From positions 8,315,753 to 8,379,752 of the forward strand of contig OZ004584.1 in the NCBI GenBank assembly GCA_963924555.1: a DNA stretch of 64,000 nucleotides. Direction: 5' to 3'. The DNA comes from Crambe crambe (Eukaryota > Porifera > Demospongiae > Poecilosclerida > Crambeidae). A model generated the notes under the pieces. The model had not been told where the DNA came from. It made no database searches and saw nothing but the letters and a program-made list of their open reading frames with translations. Shown here one piece after another: positions 1-10,818 of the stretch. Each line of letters starts with the position of its first letter. Within the stretch, counting starts at the first letter, position 1. Position numbers and translations under genes: made by a program.

Positions 1-900
1 ATAATTTGCATGTACACTCTAACAATATGTAGCTACAGTGCTGTAGCTATAATGAACCAACAATAGTAACCACAACTTGAAAGACTCACCCATTAGCAAT
101 ATTTTGCACCCAATTGGATGCTTGTTAACCTTAACCAGCACTTTAATATCTCAGCAAGGATCCCTTCTGCATTCCTTCATAGCCATTGCAACTGCTTCTG
201 TTAATTTTTTATTCAGAGTTTGAAGGTAAAGGACAGCATGCAATACAAGTTTACCTGCTGGCTTGAGATATTTGAAGTCAATATATACTCTCAGTCAGGA
301 AGGGTGGTACTAGATAAACTGGATGAGGATGAAAGTTGCTGGAAAATTATAGACACCCATATTGGTGTAGTGAACATGGATGTGGTGGGAAAGAAACCTG
401 ATGTTAGAAAGACTACTCACAAGATCGACTGTATACCTGGGAACTAAACATTTCTTAATTGATGTAGTGATCTGATAATTTCCTTCCCTATAGCTAGCAT
501 GTGCATTTCGATACACACTTTACATGCCAGCCCAGCCCATACACTTTTGTAGGAATTTACTAGCTATAACTAGCATGTCCCACTAGCTAGAATTATCCAG
601 CACATTTCCTTCTTTTGTTATTATCTTCTGCATTTGTGTGGGAAGCATATTTCCTACTGTTTGGTGTTTAGATTGCTAAAAACTTTTCCTAGCTATTTCC
701 TTCATAATTAATTGAATAGCTTTTAAACTTCTAGCTTTCAACATTCTCTTACTGAATTGGTTGTATACATCCTCCTGAGTATGCTATTCTAGAAAGTGTA
801 AATCGAAATAGATGCTTAAATTTATCACTGTTTGGCCCTTAGCAAAAACTTTTCCTGAATAGCTTTTAATTGGCTGTAGGTATACAAATGATGTGCATGA
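1..900. other. Intergenic sequence, no convincing gene
   Basis: I see no complete gene here. A 75-codon open stretch at 220-447 (+) has fairly ordinary codon use and could be a stray exon (it reads LEIFEVNIYSQSGRVVLDK near its start), but I do not recognise it and cannot place convincing splice partners. The rest is AT-rich with TAGCTAGC strings. The last part, from about 720, is the conserved upstream flank of the first small-peptide gene and recurs before the other copies. Confidence 0.4.
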
Positions 901-906
901 TGAGCA

Positions 907-943
907 GGGGGTGGGGCTAAAAGTTGAAGCTATCATATAAAAG
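907..943 (+). promoter_or_regulatory. Promoter of peptide copy 1: CACCC/Sp-KLF-type box plus TATA box
   Basis: GGGGGTGGGGC at 907-917 is followed by ATATAAAAG at about 935-943, some 115 bp before the start codon. The same pair at the same spacing recurs before all five copies, while other flanking sequence has drifted. Confidence 0.65.
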
Positions 944-1056
944 TAACAATGAACAGAAGCTACTGGTACAGCAGCAAACACTCACAGACTGATCATTGTC
1001 AAACTTCAAATCATCCTTTTCCTGCAAGCTGTAACAGTCACTCAAGGAGAAAGAAA

Positions 1057-1622
1057 ATGATTGCCATTAAGATTCTTGTCCTGGCATGCCTGGTAGCTGT
1101 GGCTTTCTCCCAGTGCAGCAACCCTTCCTCAGCAGTTTGAAACTGTCTTAATGAAACAGCCAGGGTAAGATATAAATTTGCTATATATAGTTACAGTACT
1201 TGAATACCACCTTGATTCTAAATCTGATTTGCTTTGCTCTGAGTAGTGATGGTAGATAAAACTGTACAATCTCTCATCTTCCCTTGCTCTACAGGGTATC
1301 ACACTGCAGCAGAATATAAATCAAGCAACTCTTTGTAGTAACTGTGCTTCAATTATGAGGGAACATTATAGGTTCTGTCGTGTTTCTACTAAAGTGATAG
1401 ATTGTTGTGAGTATAGTTACATATATAGCTCTAGCTACCAAGATCCAAGCAAAATCATGCACATAGCCATAGCTAAAAGTCTTGTAGCTATAAGCTAGAA
1501 TCGTAATTTTTTCTTTTCTTTCTGTTGTTACAGTTTGTTCTAGTAGTGGAAGTGCAAGCTCTTACAGTTTCTCACTGGCTCTGGTGACGGCTATTCCAGC
1601 TGCTGTAGCAGCACTCTTCTAA
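1057..1622 (+). pseudogene. Small secreted cysteine-rich peptide, copy 1, with a stop codon in exon 1
   Basis: Three exons align with the intact copies: 1057-1164, 1295-1406 and 1534-1622, with the same phases (0, then 1). Exon 1 encodes the family signal peptide starting MIAIKILVLACL. Where the intact copies read A-V-Q-N-C, this copy reads A-V-stop-N-C (TGA at 1138-1140), so translation would end right after the signal peptide. Exons 2 and 3 remain open and keep the cysteines and the hydrophobic C-terminus (ends AAVAALF), and the promoter is intact. Exon 2 is the most divergent in the set (LCSNC instead of LCGSC). It is either a recent pseudogene or it uses a weak alternative donor just before the stop. 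Confidence 0.65.
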
Positions 1623-2538
1623 CTGCCTTGCTAGCATGCATGTGCAGGCATGAACATGCAAACAACAGAGATAACTTTTGTAGCTGTAGATATACTGGTG
1701 CTGTGTTATGTGTCACAAATTACATCATCATTATGTTTGGAGATGTACATGTGAATGTGTTAGTGGCTATATAGACATGCATGCACACAGGACCATGCAC
1801 AAAATTAAAGGACTATAGCTCATGCACAGAGAATAACATCATCATCTACATGTAATGGGTCAGCTAGCTAGCTATTGCTATCTGCAATGATGACACATGC
1901 ATCGATTTCACTGCATAACTTAATTGATTTGTTAGCTATATTGCCTGCATGCTGTGGTTCAATGATAATTAAAAATAGGCTGCAACATCATGCAGTTCAC
2001 TGAGGTAAGCAGATATGAGGTGAGAGTTAGGAAGCACTTTAGTTGTAGTTCTAAGTGCATGCTATTCCCCATTTGGTACCACTGTGTCAAGTTTTGAACT
2101 CAAAAGAACACATACACTAACTACACATGTGTAGTATCTTCACGCAAGTAGTCGTGCAAAAAGAGGAGTTTAGTTAAAACACTTTTTCTTAGAATACACA
2201 ATGACAGACTGAAAGATGAGCATGCTCGGTATATGTAATTTACAAAAGAAGTCAAGATAGCACAACATGCATCAACCCTTTACCCTATGAGCTACATCTT
2301 TCCCTCTATAGTGAGCTCTTCTGTGTTCCCTCATGCATGGAGATGAAGTCTATAACAAGGAGCTGCATAGCATTAGCTACTGATCTAGTCCTTGCTGAAC
2401 CTGACAGCTATAGCTATTCCTTTGGTACATGTTTTGCTCTCATAATTATTTGAATAGTTATACTTTCAACATTCCCTTAAGTTAATATTGACTGTATACA
2501 TCTTCCCAAGCATGCAATAATAATGTGCATGATGAGCA
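1623..2538. other. Spacer of the peptide-gene repeat
   Basis: No gene is visible. The segment after about 1740 matches the 3' flanks of the other copies (ATGCATGC-rich, with a 'gaaatgatgatgcatctatttcact'-like stretch recognisable elsewhere). From about 2080 it matches the flank that follows each Death-domain remnant and leads into the next peptide promoter. It is therefore part of a larger duplicated unit. Confidence 0.5.
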
Positions 2539-2575
2539 GGGGGTGGGGCTAAAAGTTGAAGCTATCATATAAAAG
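2539..2575 (+). promoter_or_regulatory. Promoter of peptide copy 2: CACCC box plus TATA box
   Basis: GGGGGTGGGGC at 2539-2549 and CATATAAAAG at about 2566-2575. This is identical in layout to copy 1, although the gene behind it is broken. Confidence 0.6.
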
Positions 2576-2699
2576 TAACACCGAACAGAAGCTACTGGTA
2601 CAGCAGCAGACACTCACAGACTGATCATCGTTAAACTTCAAATCGCACTTCATCCTTTTCCTGCAAGCTGTAACAGTCACTCAAGGTCAAGGGAAAAAA

Positions 2700-3715
2700 A
2701 TGATTGCCATGGATATCAAGATTCTTGTCCTTGCTGCCTGGTAGCTGTGGCTTTCTCCCAGTGCAGCAACCCTTGGCTTCCTCATGAGTTTAAGCATTTT
2801 AGGTATCTCCAAGCATTGAGCAATTTTTGAGGATTACGTATGGGCCGCTTTTCAGCCAACTCTTCTAGCTAGCTAGAATCTTCATACATTCCTGCTAGAG
2901 CAGTTTGTAGTGGCACTAGCTAGTGTGCACTTGTGCATGCACTCAACAGGAAGGAGTTGCCACTCTTGCACAAGCTGAGGATGTGAGCCCATCAATAGAC
3001 CCCATTGTATGGCGGAAAGATCATGCACACAAGCTTCCACACTGGTCATATAAGTATGCAAGTTCATAAGTTTAATTCAGCCATCTTCAGCCGCAGCTGA
3101 GAGAGTGTTCCAAACACTTTCAACAGCAACCATGCAAGAAAGTGCTACATTCAAACCAGTATAACCATTGTTGAATGATCTATTGAGCAATTTATGGGTA
3201 CTCATTGAAACCATTATGGGTAGTGTGTGAGAGCCTTAGAGAAAGGAATTACAGGATGAATTATTTATCTGCATGCATATTATGCATGCAAAATACCACT
3301 GATCTGCTGGTTCTCTCTAAGTAGGGATGGTAGAACAAACAAAAACTCTCATCTGCCCTTACTCTACATGCTCTCATGCAGAATACAGATCCAGCAACTC
3401 TTTGTGGTTCCTGTGCTTCAATTTTGAGAGGATATTTTTAGGTCCTGTGATCATGCACTTGCTGCTCGGATAGATGAATGTGAGTCTGTAGCTACACTAC
3501 ATGTAAATTATATATACTATAGCTAGTTGCTGTTGCTTTTACAGTGACTAGCAATTTTTTCTTCTTTCCTTTTTCCCCCTTTTCTTTGTTACTTCTTTCC
3601 TTTTTTCCCCCTTTTCTTTGTAACAGATCGTCCCAATAGTGGCAGTCCAAGAACCTACAGTTTCTCACTGGCTCTGGTGATGGCTGTTCCAGCTGCTATA
3701 GCAGCACTCTTCTAA
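2700..3715 (+). pseudogene. Small secreted cysteine-rich peptide, copy 2, frameshifted and interrupted
   Basis: The start and signal-peptide region are recognisable, but there is an extra codon pair after MIA and one base is missing in the CTGGCATGCCTGG stretch. The frame then hits a stop (reads ILVLAAW-stop). About 450-500 bp of unrelated sequence (roughly 2790-3290) separates exon 1 from exon 2. The exon 2 acceptor has decayed (TACATG where intact copies have TACAG). Exon 3 is still well preserved (about 3628-3715, ending AAIAALF-stop). Several independent lesions make this a clear pseudogene. Confidence 0.8.
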
Positions 3716-5833
3716 CTGCTTATAACTTTTGTAGCCACACAGTAGCCATAGAGCTAGTTAGTTAGTATATTATAGTGTATAGGACTGCTGTGTTTTATAT
3801 ATAGGAGATTATTGTCATCATTATAAATGTTTTGTTTGGAGAAAATGTCAGTATATATAGCTTCATCTCTCCTATCCATCATTTAATTTTGTCTGGGAGG
3901 GGGGGAAAGGCATGCATGCATGCATGCAAGCACACACAATTTTCACTAGCTCATGCATGCACAGAGAATATAACATATAGAAGTTCATGCCCATCATCTG
4001 TAGTAATGGACTTAGCTAGCTATCTGAAATGATGATGTATCTATTTCACTGTGTAACTAAAACTTGGTATTAAAAAAAAAGCTATAGCTAGCTAGATATG
4101 GTGTGAAATATTTTGTTACAGTTAGTACCTAGCTATAAATATTATGCTAAGAGATACCAGTTAATATGCAAAATGGTGATGGACTGTCTGCTCTGATGCA
4201 TGCATGTTTAAATAGACAAACTGAAGTATAGCCAAACTGCTACTAGAAAGACATGCTCACTGACCTATGTTGTTGAGTCAATGCTAAGCATCTACATGTA
4301 TGCTAGCTATACATGCATGCTGCAACATGCAGTTATTGCTAATAGCACATCATGTCATGCACGTCAAAATGGAGTCAGCAAGTTGCCAGTGACAAAAATT
4401 CTAGTTATTGCTATAGCTGAATGTTCAAATGATAGCTTTTCTTTGAGAAATAAGCCTCGAACCTGTAGCTATAGCAGACAGCAGGACACATAGCATATAA
4501 AATTGGGTTACAGTGGGCTACAATAATTGCTCAACTAGTGCATGACTAGCCACTGGCTAATTCAGTCTGGACCTAAGGGAACAGCAAACAATTTGCACAT
4601 TGTGGAGTGCTAATTTGAGCTCACTTCTTGCATAGTCTGACCCCTGACTCTAGGATGACCAGCAGAAAAACAGTTGTACAAAAAAGTAATAGCTGCACGT
4701 GCCCGTGAGGCCACATTACCACGCCCACTCGTCTTTAGAGCATCCAGTTCCTGCAGCCTATACTGCAATTCAAGCATTCATTCCCCCAAAACTTGAGTGC
4801 ATCACCAGTTTTTTTGCTGCAATATAAGTAGCTAATTAGCTTAAAAAAACTTGTGTGCATTCACAGAAACTTTCAGTTTTTTTTTTGCTTCTGAATGTAG
4901 CTATTCAACAAAAATTGCTATTATTGGCATCAAATGCAAGTGTATGGTTGCCAATTTACTATAATAATTGCTACTTGTAATGAAATTCCCAAACATTCAA
5001 CTTACATACCCCCAAAACTTGAGTGCATCATCAAAACTTTCTCTTTTTTTTTGTGCTTCTGATTGCTGCAATTCAAACAATTAGCTTAAAACATAATATT
5101 CCCCAAAAACTTGAGTGCATTCACAGAAACTTTGTAAATGTAGCTATTCAACAAAATTTACTATTATTGACATCAAATGGAAGTGTATGGTTGCCAATTT
5201 ACTATAATAGCTACTTGTAATGAAAGCATTCAACTGAGTGCATCACCAAACTTTCAGTTTTTTTTTTGTGCTTCTGAATGCTGCGATTCAAGCAATTAGC
5301 TTAAAACATTCCCCAAAAATTTGAGTGCATTCACAGAAACTTTCAGATTTTTTTTTGCTTCTGAATGTCTATTGCTATTATTGGCATCAAATGCAAGTGT
5401 ATGGTTGCCAATTTACTATAACAATTGCTACTTGTAATTAGCTAATTAGCTAGATCAAGTCTATAGCATACAGGTCAAAGACCTCCACTATATATGCATC
5501 AGATCTAAACATTTGATCACACGAATTTAAAAAAAAATTTATATCAGAAAATTTGGATAATAAGCTGAGCAGGCTAAAATACCCAGGCCAATGAGTGCAA
5601 TAATGCTATATAAATACTGCAGTGTGTTATGCACTATAAAATGGTGATAGCTAGCCACACAAAAATGGTGAGGTTATTATGTATATTATTAGCTCTTTGA
5701 TATTTACTGCTATTATTTGTGATGTTCTCCAATATTATATAGCTAGTATCATAATATAATTATTCAGCTGACAGTAGCTAACTAGCTAAGTGACAAAAAT
5801 CAGATCAAACCAGCCAGTGACTTGAAGTGATAG
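3716..5833. repeat. Peptide-unit 3' flank and degenerate CATTCCCC-type repeats
   Basis: No gene is seen. 3716-4500 is the 3' flank shared with the copy at 29.9-30.6 kb. From about 4780 to 5450 there are at least five degenerate copies of a segment whose core is CCCCAAAACTTGAGTGCATC, followed by an oligo-T run and a GCTTCTGAATG stretch. The same segment reappears at about 9.0-9.2, 31.7-31.9 and 35.7-35.8 kb, so it belongs to the large duplicated unit and has also multiplied locally. Confidence 0.55.
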
Positions 5834-6060
5834 CTAAGAGTTCTCCAAGTCACGGGGTTTCTTCCCACTCCCACTTAGCCACTCTTCAAATATTCTATAG
5901 TTGATGTCATGTGCATTCCTGTTCAGTTCTTTTCCAATTGCTCTCATTCGAGCTCCATTTTTATTGTCCAGGAGAAGCACTCCACATTCAAAATAGTTTG
6001 ATCCAATCTCCTCAGCTAAATTCATTTCACCACATCATATATTCGAGATCGGCATAGTTG
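5834..6060 (-). pseudogene. Death-domain exon remnant
   Basis: On the minus strand the reading starts MNLAEEIGSNYFECG and continues through IFEEWLSGSGKKP, closely matching the Death-domain exons of genes X (9542-9846) and Y (36225-36538). An extra G in the run near 5856-5859 shifts the frame after GKKP, and the last helices (the TW-TLIAVLQK part) are absent. No ZU5, UPA or ankyrin exons accompany it. It is a duplicated, decayed terminal exon lying about 0.5 kb upstream of peptide copy 3. Confidence 0.75.
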
Positions 6061-6414
6061 GTGATTCACAAAGAGCTGTTGATTATTATGGTGGTGTCAA
6101 GTTTTGAAGAACACACACACTAACTACACATGCATCAACCCTTTACCCTATGAGCTACATCTTTCCCCTATAGTGAACTCTTCTGTGATCCCTCATGCAT
6201 GGAGATGATGTCTATAACAAGGAGCTGCATAGCATTACTGATCTAGCTAGCTATATAGTCCTTGCTGAACCTGAGAGCTACAGCTATTCCTTTGGTACAT
6301 GTTTTGCTCTCATAATTATTTGAATAGTTAATGTAGCTTTCAACATTCCCTTAAGTTAATATTGACTATATACATCTTCCCAAGCATGCTATAATATAAT
6401 GTGCATGATGAGCA

Positions 6415-6451
6415 GGGGGTGGGGCTAAGAGTTGAAGCTGTCATATAAAAG
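6415..6451 (+). promoter_or_regulatory. Promoter of peptide copy 3: CACCC box plus TATA box
   Basis: GGGGGTGGGGC at 6415-6425 and CATATAAAAG at about 6442-6451, 120 bp before the ATG. Same layout as in the other four copies. Confidence 0.65.
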
Positions 6452-6571
6452 TAACAACGAACAGAAGCTACAGGTACAGCAGCAGACACTCACAGACTGA
6501 TCATCGTTAAACTTCAAATCGCACTTCATCCTTTTCCTGCAAGCTGTAACAGTCACTCAAGGAGAAAAAAA

Positions 6572-7169
6572 ATGATTGCCATTAAGATTCTTGTCCTGGC
6601 ATGCCTAGCAGCTGTGGCTTTCTCCCAGCAGTGCAACCCTTCCCCAGCAGCTCAAAACTGTCTTAGAGAAGTACAAAGGGTAAGATGTACATTTGCTATA
6701 GCTATTATCATTATAGTTACAGTATGTACATGCAGAATACCACTTGCTTTTTGCTAGTTCTCTCTAAGTCAGGGATGGTAGATAAAACTCTACAAATAAG
6801 TAACTCTCTTCTCTCATCTGCCCTTACTCTACAGGCTCTCAGTCAGGGTATAGATCCATCAACTCTTTGTGGTTCCTGTGCTTCAATTTTGAGGGAATAT
6901 TCTAGGTCCTGTGGTGATTCTTCATCTACTAATCTAATAAATGAACGTGAGTAGTTCCATAGCTTTACTAGCTAACTACATGCTAAATTACATAGCTATG
7001 GTTGATTTGTTGCTGTTGCTGCTAGCTACAGTTGACTAGCAATTTTTTCTTCTTTCATTTTTTCCTTTTTATTGTTACAGATTGTCCCAATAGTGGCAGT
7101 CCAAGCACCTATGGTTTCTCACTTGCTCTGGTGATGGCTGTTCCAGCTGCTATAGCAGCACTCTTCTAA
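6572..7169 (+). CDS. Small secreted cysteine-rich peptide, copy 3 (intact, 102 aa)
   Basis: Three exons, 6572-6679, 6835-6946 and 7081-7169, sum to 309 nt (102 codons plus stop). The donors are GTAAGA and GTGAGT and the acceptors end CAG. Residues 1-19 (MIAIKILVLACLAAVAFSQ) are a signal peptide. The mature part has six cysteines, including a CGSC pair in exon 2 and an HCPNSGS segment at the start of exon 3. The last residues (SLALVMAVPAAIAALF) form an uncharged hydrophobic tail after a small-residue stretch (NSGSPSTYG), the layout of a GPI-anchor signal. I do not recognise the family. I infer a secreted or surface-anchored disulfide-rich peptide; the role is unknown. Confidence 0.75.
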
Positions 7170-7642
7170 CTGCTTATAACTTTTGTAGCCACACAGTAGC
7201 CATAGAGCTAGTTTATTATAGTGAGTAGGACTGCTGTATTTTAGAGGAGGTTGTTATTTGATGTCGCATAGTTTTAATTAAAGTTTTGTTTGGAGAAAGT
7301 GTTCATCTCCGGGAGGGGGAAAAGGCATGCATGCATGCATGCACACAGAACCATGTGTATGCATTAAAAGGATCATTTTTCACTGGCTCATGCATGCACT
7401 AAGAATATAACATAGAAATTGCCCATCATCTGTGAATGAATTGGCTATAGCTATCTGAAATGATGATGCATCTATTTCACTCTGTAACTTTAAGGTTTAG
7501 CTATTTCTGGATTTGTTAGCTATTGCCTGCATGTATGCATAACCATGCAGTGCTCAATAATGGCATTTTAAAAAAGGACGGTGTGCTGAAACATTTTGAG
7601 TGCATGTTAGCTATAGTTTAGTAGCTATCAATCAATATGCTA

Positions 7643-8454
7643 ACAAGTTAGTCTTTTAAAAAGACTAGGAATGCCTCGGCACTTAAGTGCAACCTCTATT
7701 TAATTTTAATTTTAAATGCTTTATAGTGAATACGACGTGACAGTGGTATATAAGAGACGATAAAGATACACTGAGGATCACCGGCTTGAAACCAGAGTCC
7801 TACAAGGATGATTGGCTGAACACTCATGGGCATAATTAATGAAAAATGTGGGGGGTTGTGGGGTCAAATGTTTCTACAAAATGTTGCCAAAATATTTCTC
7901 TCAGCTTCTTTTCTGTGGAGAGTTCCAAATAAAGCACACTGAGCAACATGGCTTATAATTATTGTAAGATTAGTATTTACACACTATTCTTGCTGTTTAA
8001 CTGTCGTTTAATGGTTATTCTCAGCATAGCTTGATTGAAGTATGTGTACTGGATTCTCTCATTGTTTGGAAGCCTCAAAGTCTTAGTTCTGAGATTCTCC
8101 TTCACCATGGCTCTCTCTTTGACACTTCAAACGAAGCACTAGTTCGTGTACCTTGCAATCTCTGTTGTTTTTGTTCACTGCTGTCTTTTAGTCAGTTCTC
8201 TGCATGTGATAATGGGCTTGATTTGTTGGCAAAGACGGCCAAGAATCATCAGTACTAGAGTTATCGCGTAGTAACTGCGAGCTGAGCTGAGCCTGTCTGT
8301 TTGTCCTTAGTACTTTGTCTAGCTAGCCAGAGCTAAATTAATGCACGTGCTCGATACGCATCATCGTGCATCATTGCGCGTGCGCGTGAAACGTACCACC
8401 ATCGCCGATCATAGTCGCTTCCAGCACTGCGCCTCGGCACTTCGGTGCCGAGGC
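7643..8454. mobile_element. Insertion of about 0.8 kb ending in a CCTCGGCAC hairpin
   Basis: The peptide-5 flank reads straight from ...CAATATGCTAA into AAAATACTGACC (about 35120-35135). Here the same two stretches are separated by about 812 bp. The right end is a tight hairpin, GCCTCGGCAC/TTCG/GTGCCGAGGC, and GCCTCGGCACTT recurs near the left end (about 7673). The exact ends and any target duplication are unclear. A 75-codon open frame at 8031-8258 has no recognisable product. This is most likely a non-autonomous transposable element. Confidence 0.5.
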
Positions 8455-9181
8455 AAAAAATACTGACCTATGATGTTGCTGAATTAATGCTAAGCAGCTG
8501 TATGGTAGTTACTATGCATGCTGCAACATAATATATTATGTACATGCTAAAAGCATGTCATGTCATGCATGTCAAAATCAACAAGTTGCCATTGCAGCCA
8601 CCAAAATTCTACCAATATAGCTAGCTATAGCTATAGCTGAATGTTCAAATGATATTTTTGAGAAATTAATCCTGAGATCAAGAATTCTTGGCTGAATTAT
8701 GGATAATGGGAAAAAATTGGACATACTTAATTGACCCCTAGCTGTAACCCACTGCAATGTTTATATACATGTGTCCTGCTGTAAGACTCAGTGTCCTGCT
8801 GTCATGAAGAAGCACAGCTACAGGATAATTTATGATCTGGAATTGAAAGTCATAACTGCTAAGAACTTGGAGGATTTATACACTCTTATCATGATTGTAT
8901 GGAACATACCTTCTAGCTAGTAGCTATTTTCTTTATAACTTTAGTGTCAAAGTGGACACAAGGCGAACCAATTAACCTCTGGCTAATAAAACATTCCCCC
9001 CAAAAAATGGGTGCATTCACCAAGATTTTCAGTTTTTTTTTGGCTTCTTAATGCTGCAATTCAAGCATTCAATTTAGCTGAAAAACTTGAGTGCAATTCA
9101 CCAAAACTTTTGCTGCAACAGCATTCAATTTAATTATACCTTAAACATTCCCTAAAAACTTGAGTGCATTCACTAAAACTT

Positions 9182-9218
<37 letters not shown>

Positions 9219-9541
9219 TCGGAATCTAGCTATATGCTAGCTATTCAACAAAACTTTCAGTTTCTTTGAATGTAGCTATTATTGACATCAAATGATGTTA
9301 GCTATATAGCTAAAAGTAAGTCAATTTAAATTATATATAACCATAATAATACTTGTAATGAAACTCCCAAATGTGGTTAGAGCCTAGCATGCAAGTCAAA
9401 GACCAAGACTACAAAAACAAAAATTTTTTATGTCAAAACACCACAAGGTAAGTCAATGTGAGCACTGAGCAGGCTAAAATAGCTACCCAGGCCAAGGAAT
9501 GCAAAAATACTTCAGTGTGTTATAAAATATATGATAGCTAG
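8455..9541. repeat. Intergenic flank with poly-T tract and CATTCCCC repeats
   Basis: No gene. The segment resembles 35130-36220 nearly throughout, including the CCCCAAAA-ACTTG repeats (about 9000-9180), a run of roughly 29 T near 9187-9215, and the stretch just downstream of the Death-domain exon. It is the shared 3' flank of the X and Y genes. Confidence 0.5.
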
Positions 9542-10818
9542 CTACATTGATATATTTTTAATTACTGCTATTGTTTCTGCTAGATGGGTCATTTGTATCT
9601 TTTGCAGCACAGCAATCAGAGTTTCCCACGTCACGGGTTTCTTCCCACTCCCACTTAGCCACTCTTCAAATATTCTGTAGTTGATGTCACGTGCATTCTT
9701 GTTCAGTTCTTTTTCAATTGCTCTCATTCGGGCTCCAGTTTTATCTTCCAGGAGAAGCACTCCACATTCAAAATATTTTGATCCAATCTCCTCAGCCAAA
9801 TTCCCACAACATATGAGATCCATCATAGTTGGTGATTCACAAAGAGCTGTTAATTATTATGGTGGTGTCAAGTTTTGAAGAACACACACACATGTACATG
9901 TACACACACACACTACACATGCATCGACCCTTTACCCTATGAGTTACATCTTTCCCCTAGTGAGCTCTTCTCTGATCCCTCATGCATGGAGATGAAGTCC
10001 TCCCCATTTCTACGAGCTATGTAGCATTATACCTTGATCTAGTCCTTGCTGTGCCTGAGAGGTGTCAGTGGATGATGATGCCGACTATATAAATAAATGA
10101 ATTCATAGCTATATGTTCATACATGAATATTATCCTATACATACATCACTATTAGTGTCTGCCATTGATGAAACTCCAGAACTGGATGGTGGGACTTGCA
10201 TCTCAACTGTACGCATGCATCAATCTCAGAGTATAACTTGTGATTAGCTATAGCTAAATATATATATACCTGGGATCACGATATTGAAGTAGCACTCTCT
10301 GTCCAATCCTTTCACTTCAAACTTGATACAATTTGAATGTTGAGTTTCCTGATCCTTCACTTTACAAAGTGTCATTGACAACCTAGGAGGATAATCAGGA
10401 CACTTGGAAACTTCTTTATGCAGTGTTTCTGGTAGATGAATAACATTCTTTAGGATCTAAAAATGATGGTAAGACAGAGATGTGTCAAGCAAGCATATAT
10501 ACATGCACACAGGAACTAACAGTAGTAGGCTCCTTATCGAACACAATGTTCCATCCTGCACTTCCCTCAGTCACTGAAATGGTGACTTCGTTTGATGTCA
10601 GTTGAGCAGGAACAAAGGATGGTAAGCCCCAACCTTGCATTCCTTTCATTATTATAGAATCACAGTGCTATGGAAACAGAGGTGATGGAATTATAAACAG
10701 CTAAGACAATTCCATGAATATGACATACTGATGTGTACACTTCTTGTAAGAGACAGACACAGAATACTGCCAGTTTGTTGGATAAATTTCTGTAGAACCT
10801 TGCTGAGTAATAAACTTC
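9542..10818 (-). pseudogene. Gene X, 3' part: UPA-region exons and Death domain, cut off by the transposon
   Basis: Minus-strand exons, 5' to 3': the stranded part of a UPA-region exon (10818-10729), then 10667-10521, 10456-10270, 10206-10145, a 22-nt micro-exon (10054-10033) and the Death-domain exon 9846-9542. Each has a counterpart of the same phase in gene Y. The Death domain reads LAEEIGSKYFECG, then INYRIFEEWL and KKPVTWETLIAVLQK, with the helix pattern and conserved W expected of a DD. The part of the first exon that begins in GAAGTT abuts the transposon end at 10819. All frames are still open, so this half decayed little before or after the insertion. It cannot be joined to the 22.5-27.9 kb half without crossing the element. 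Confidence 0.85.
10813..10818. repeat. Target-site duplication, left copy (AACTTC)
   Basis: AACTTC directly precedes the element start TATGGAAGCC. The same six bases follow the other end (22521-22526). Gene Y has a single AACTTC at the matching place (37522-37527). Confidence 0.85.
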
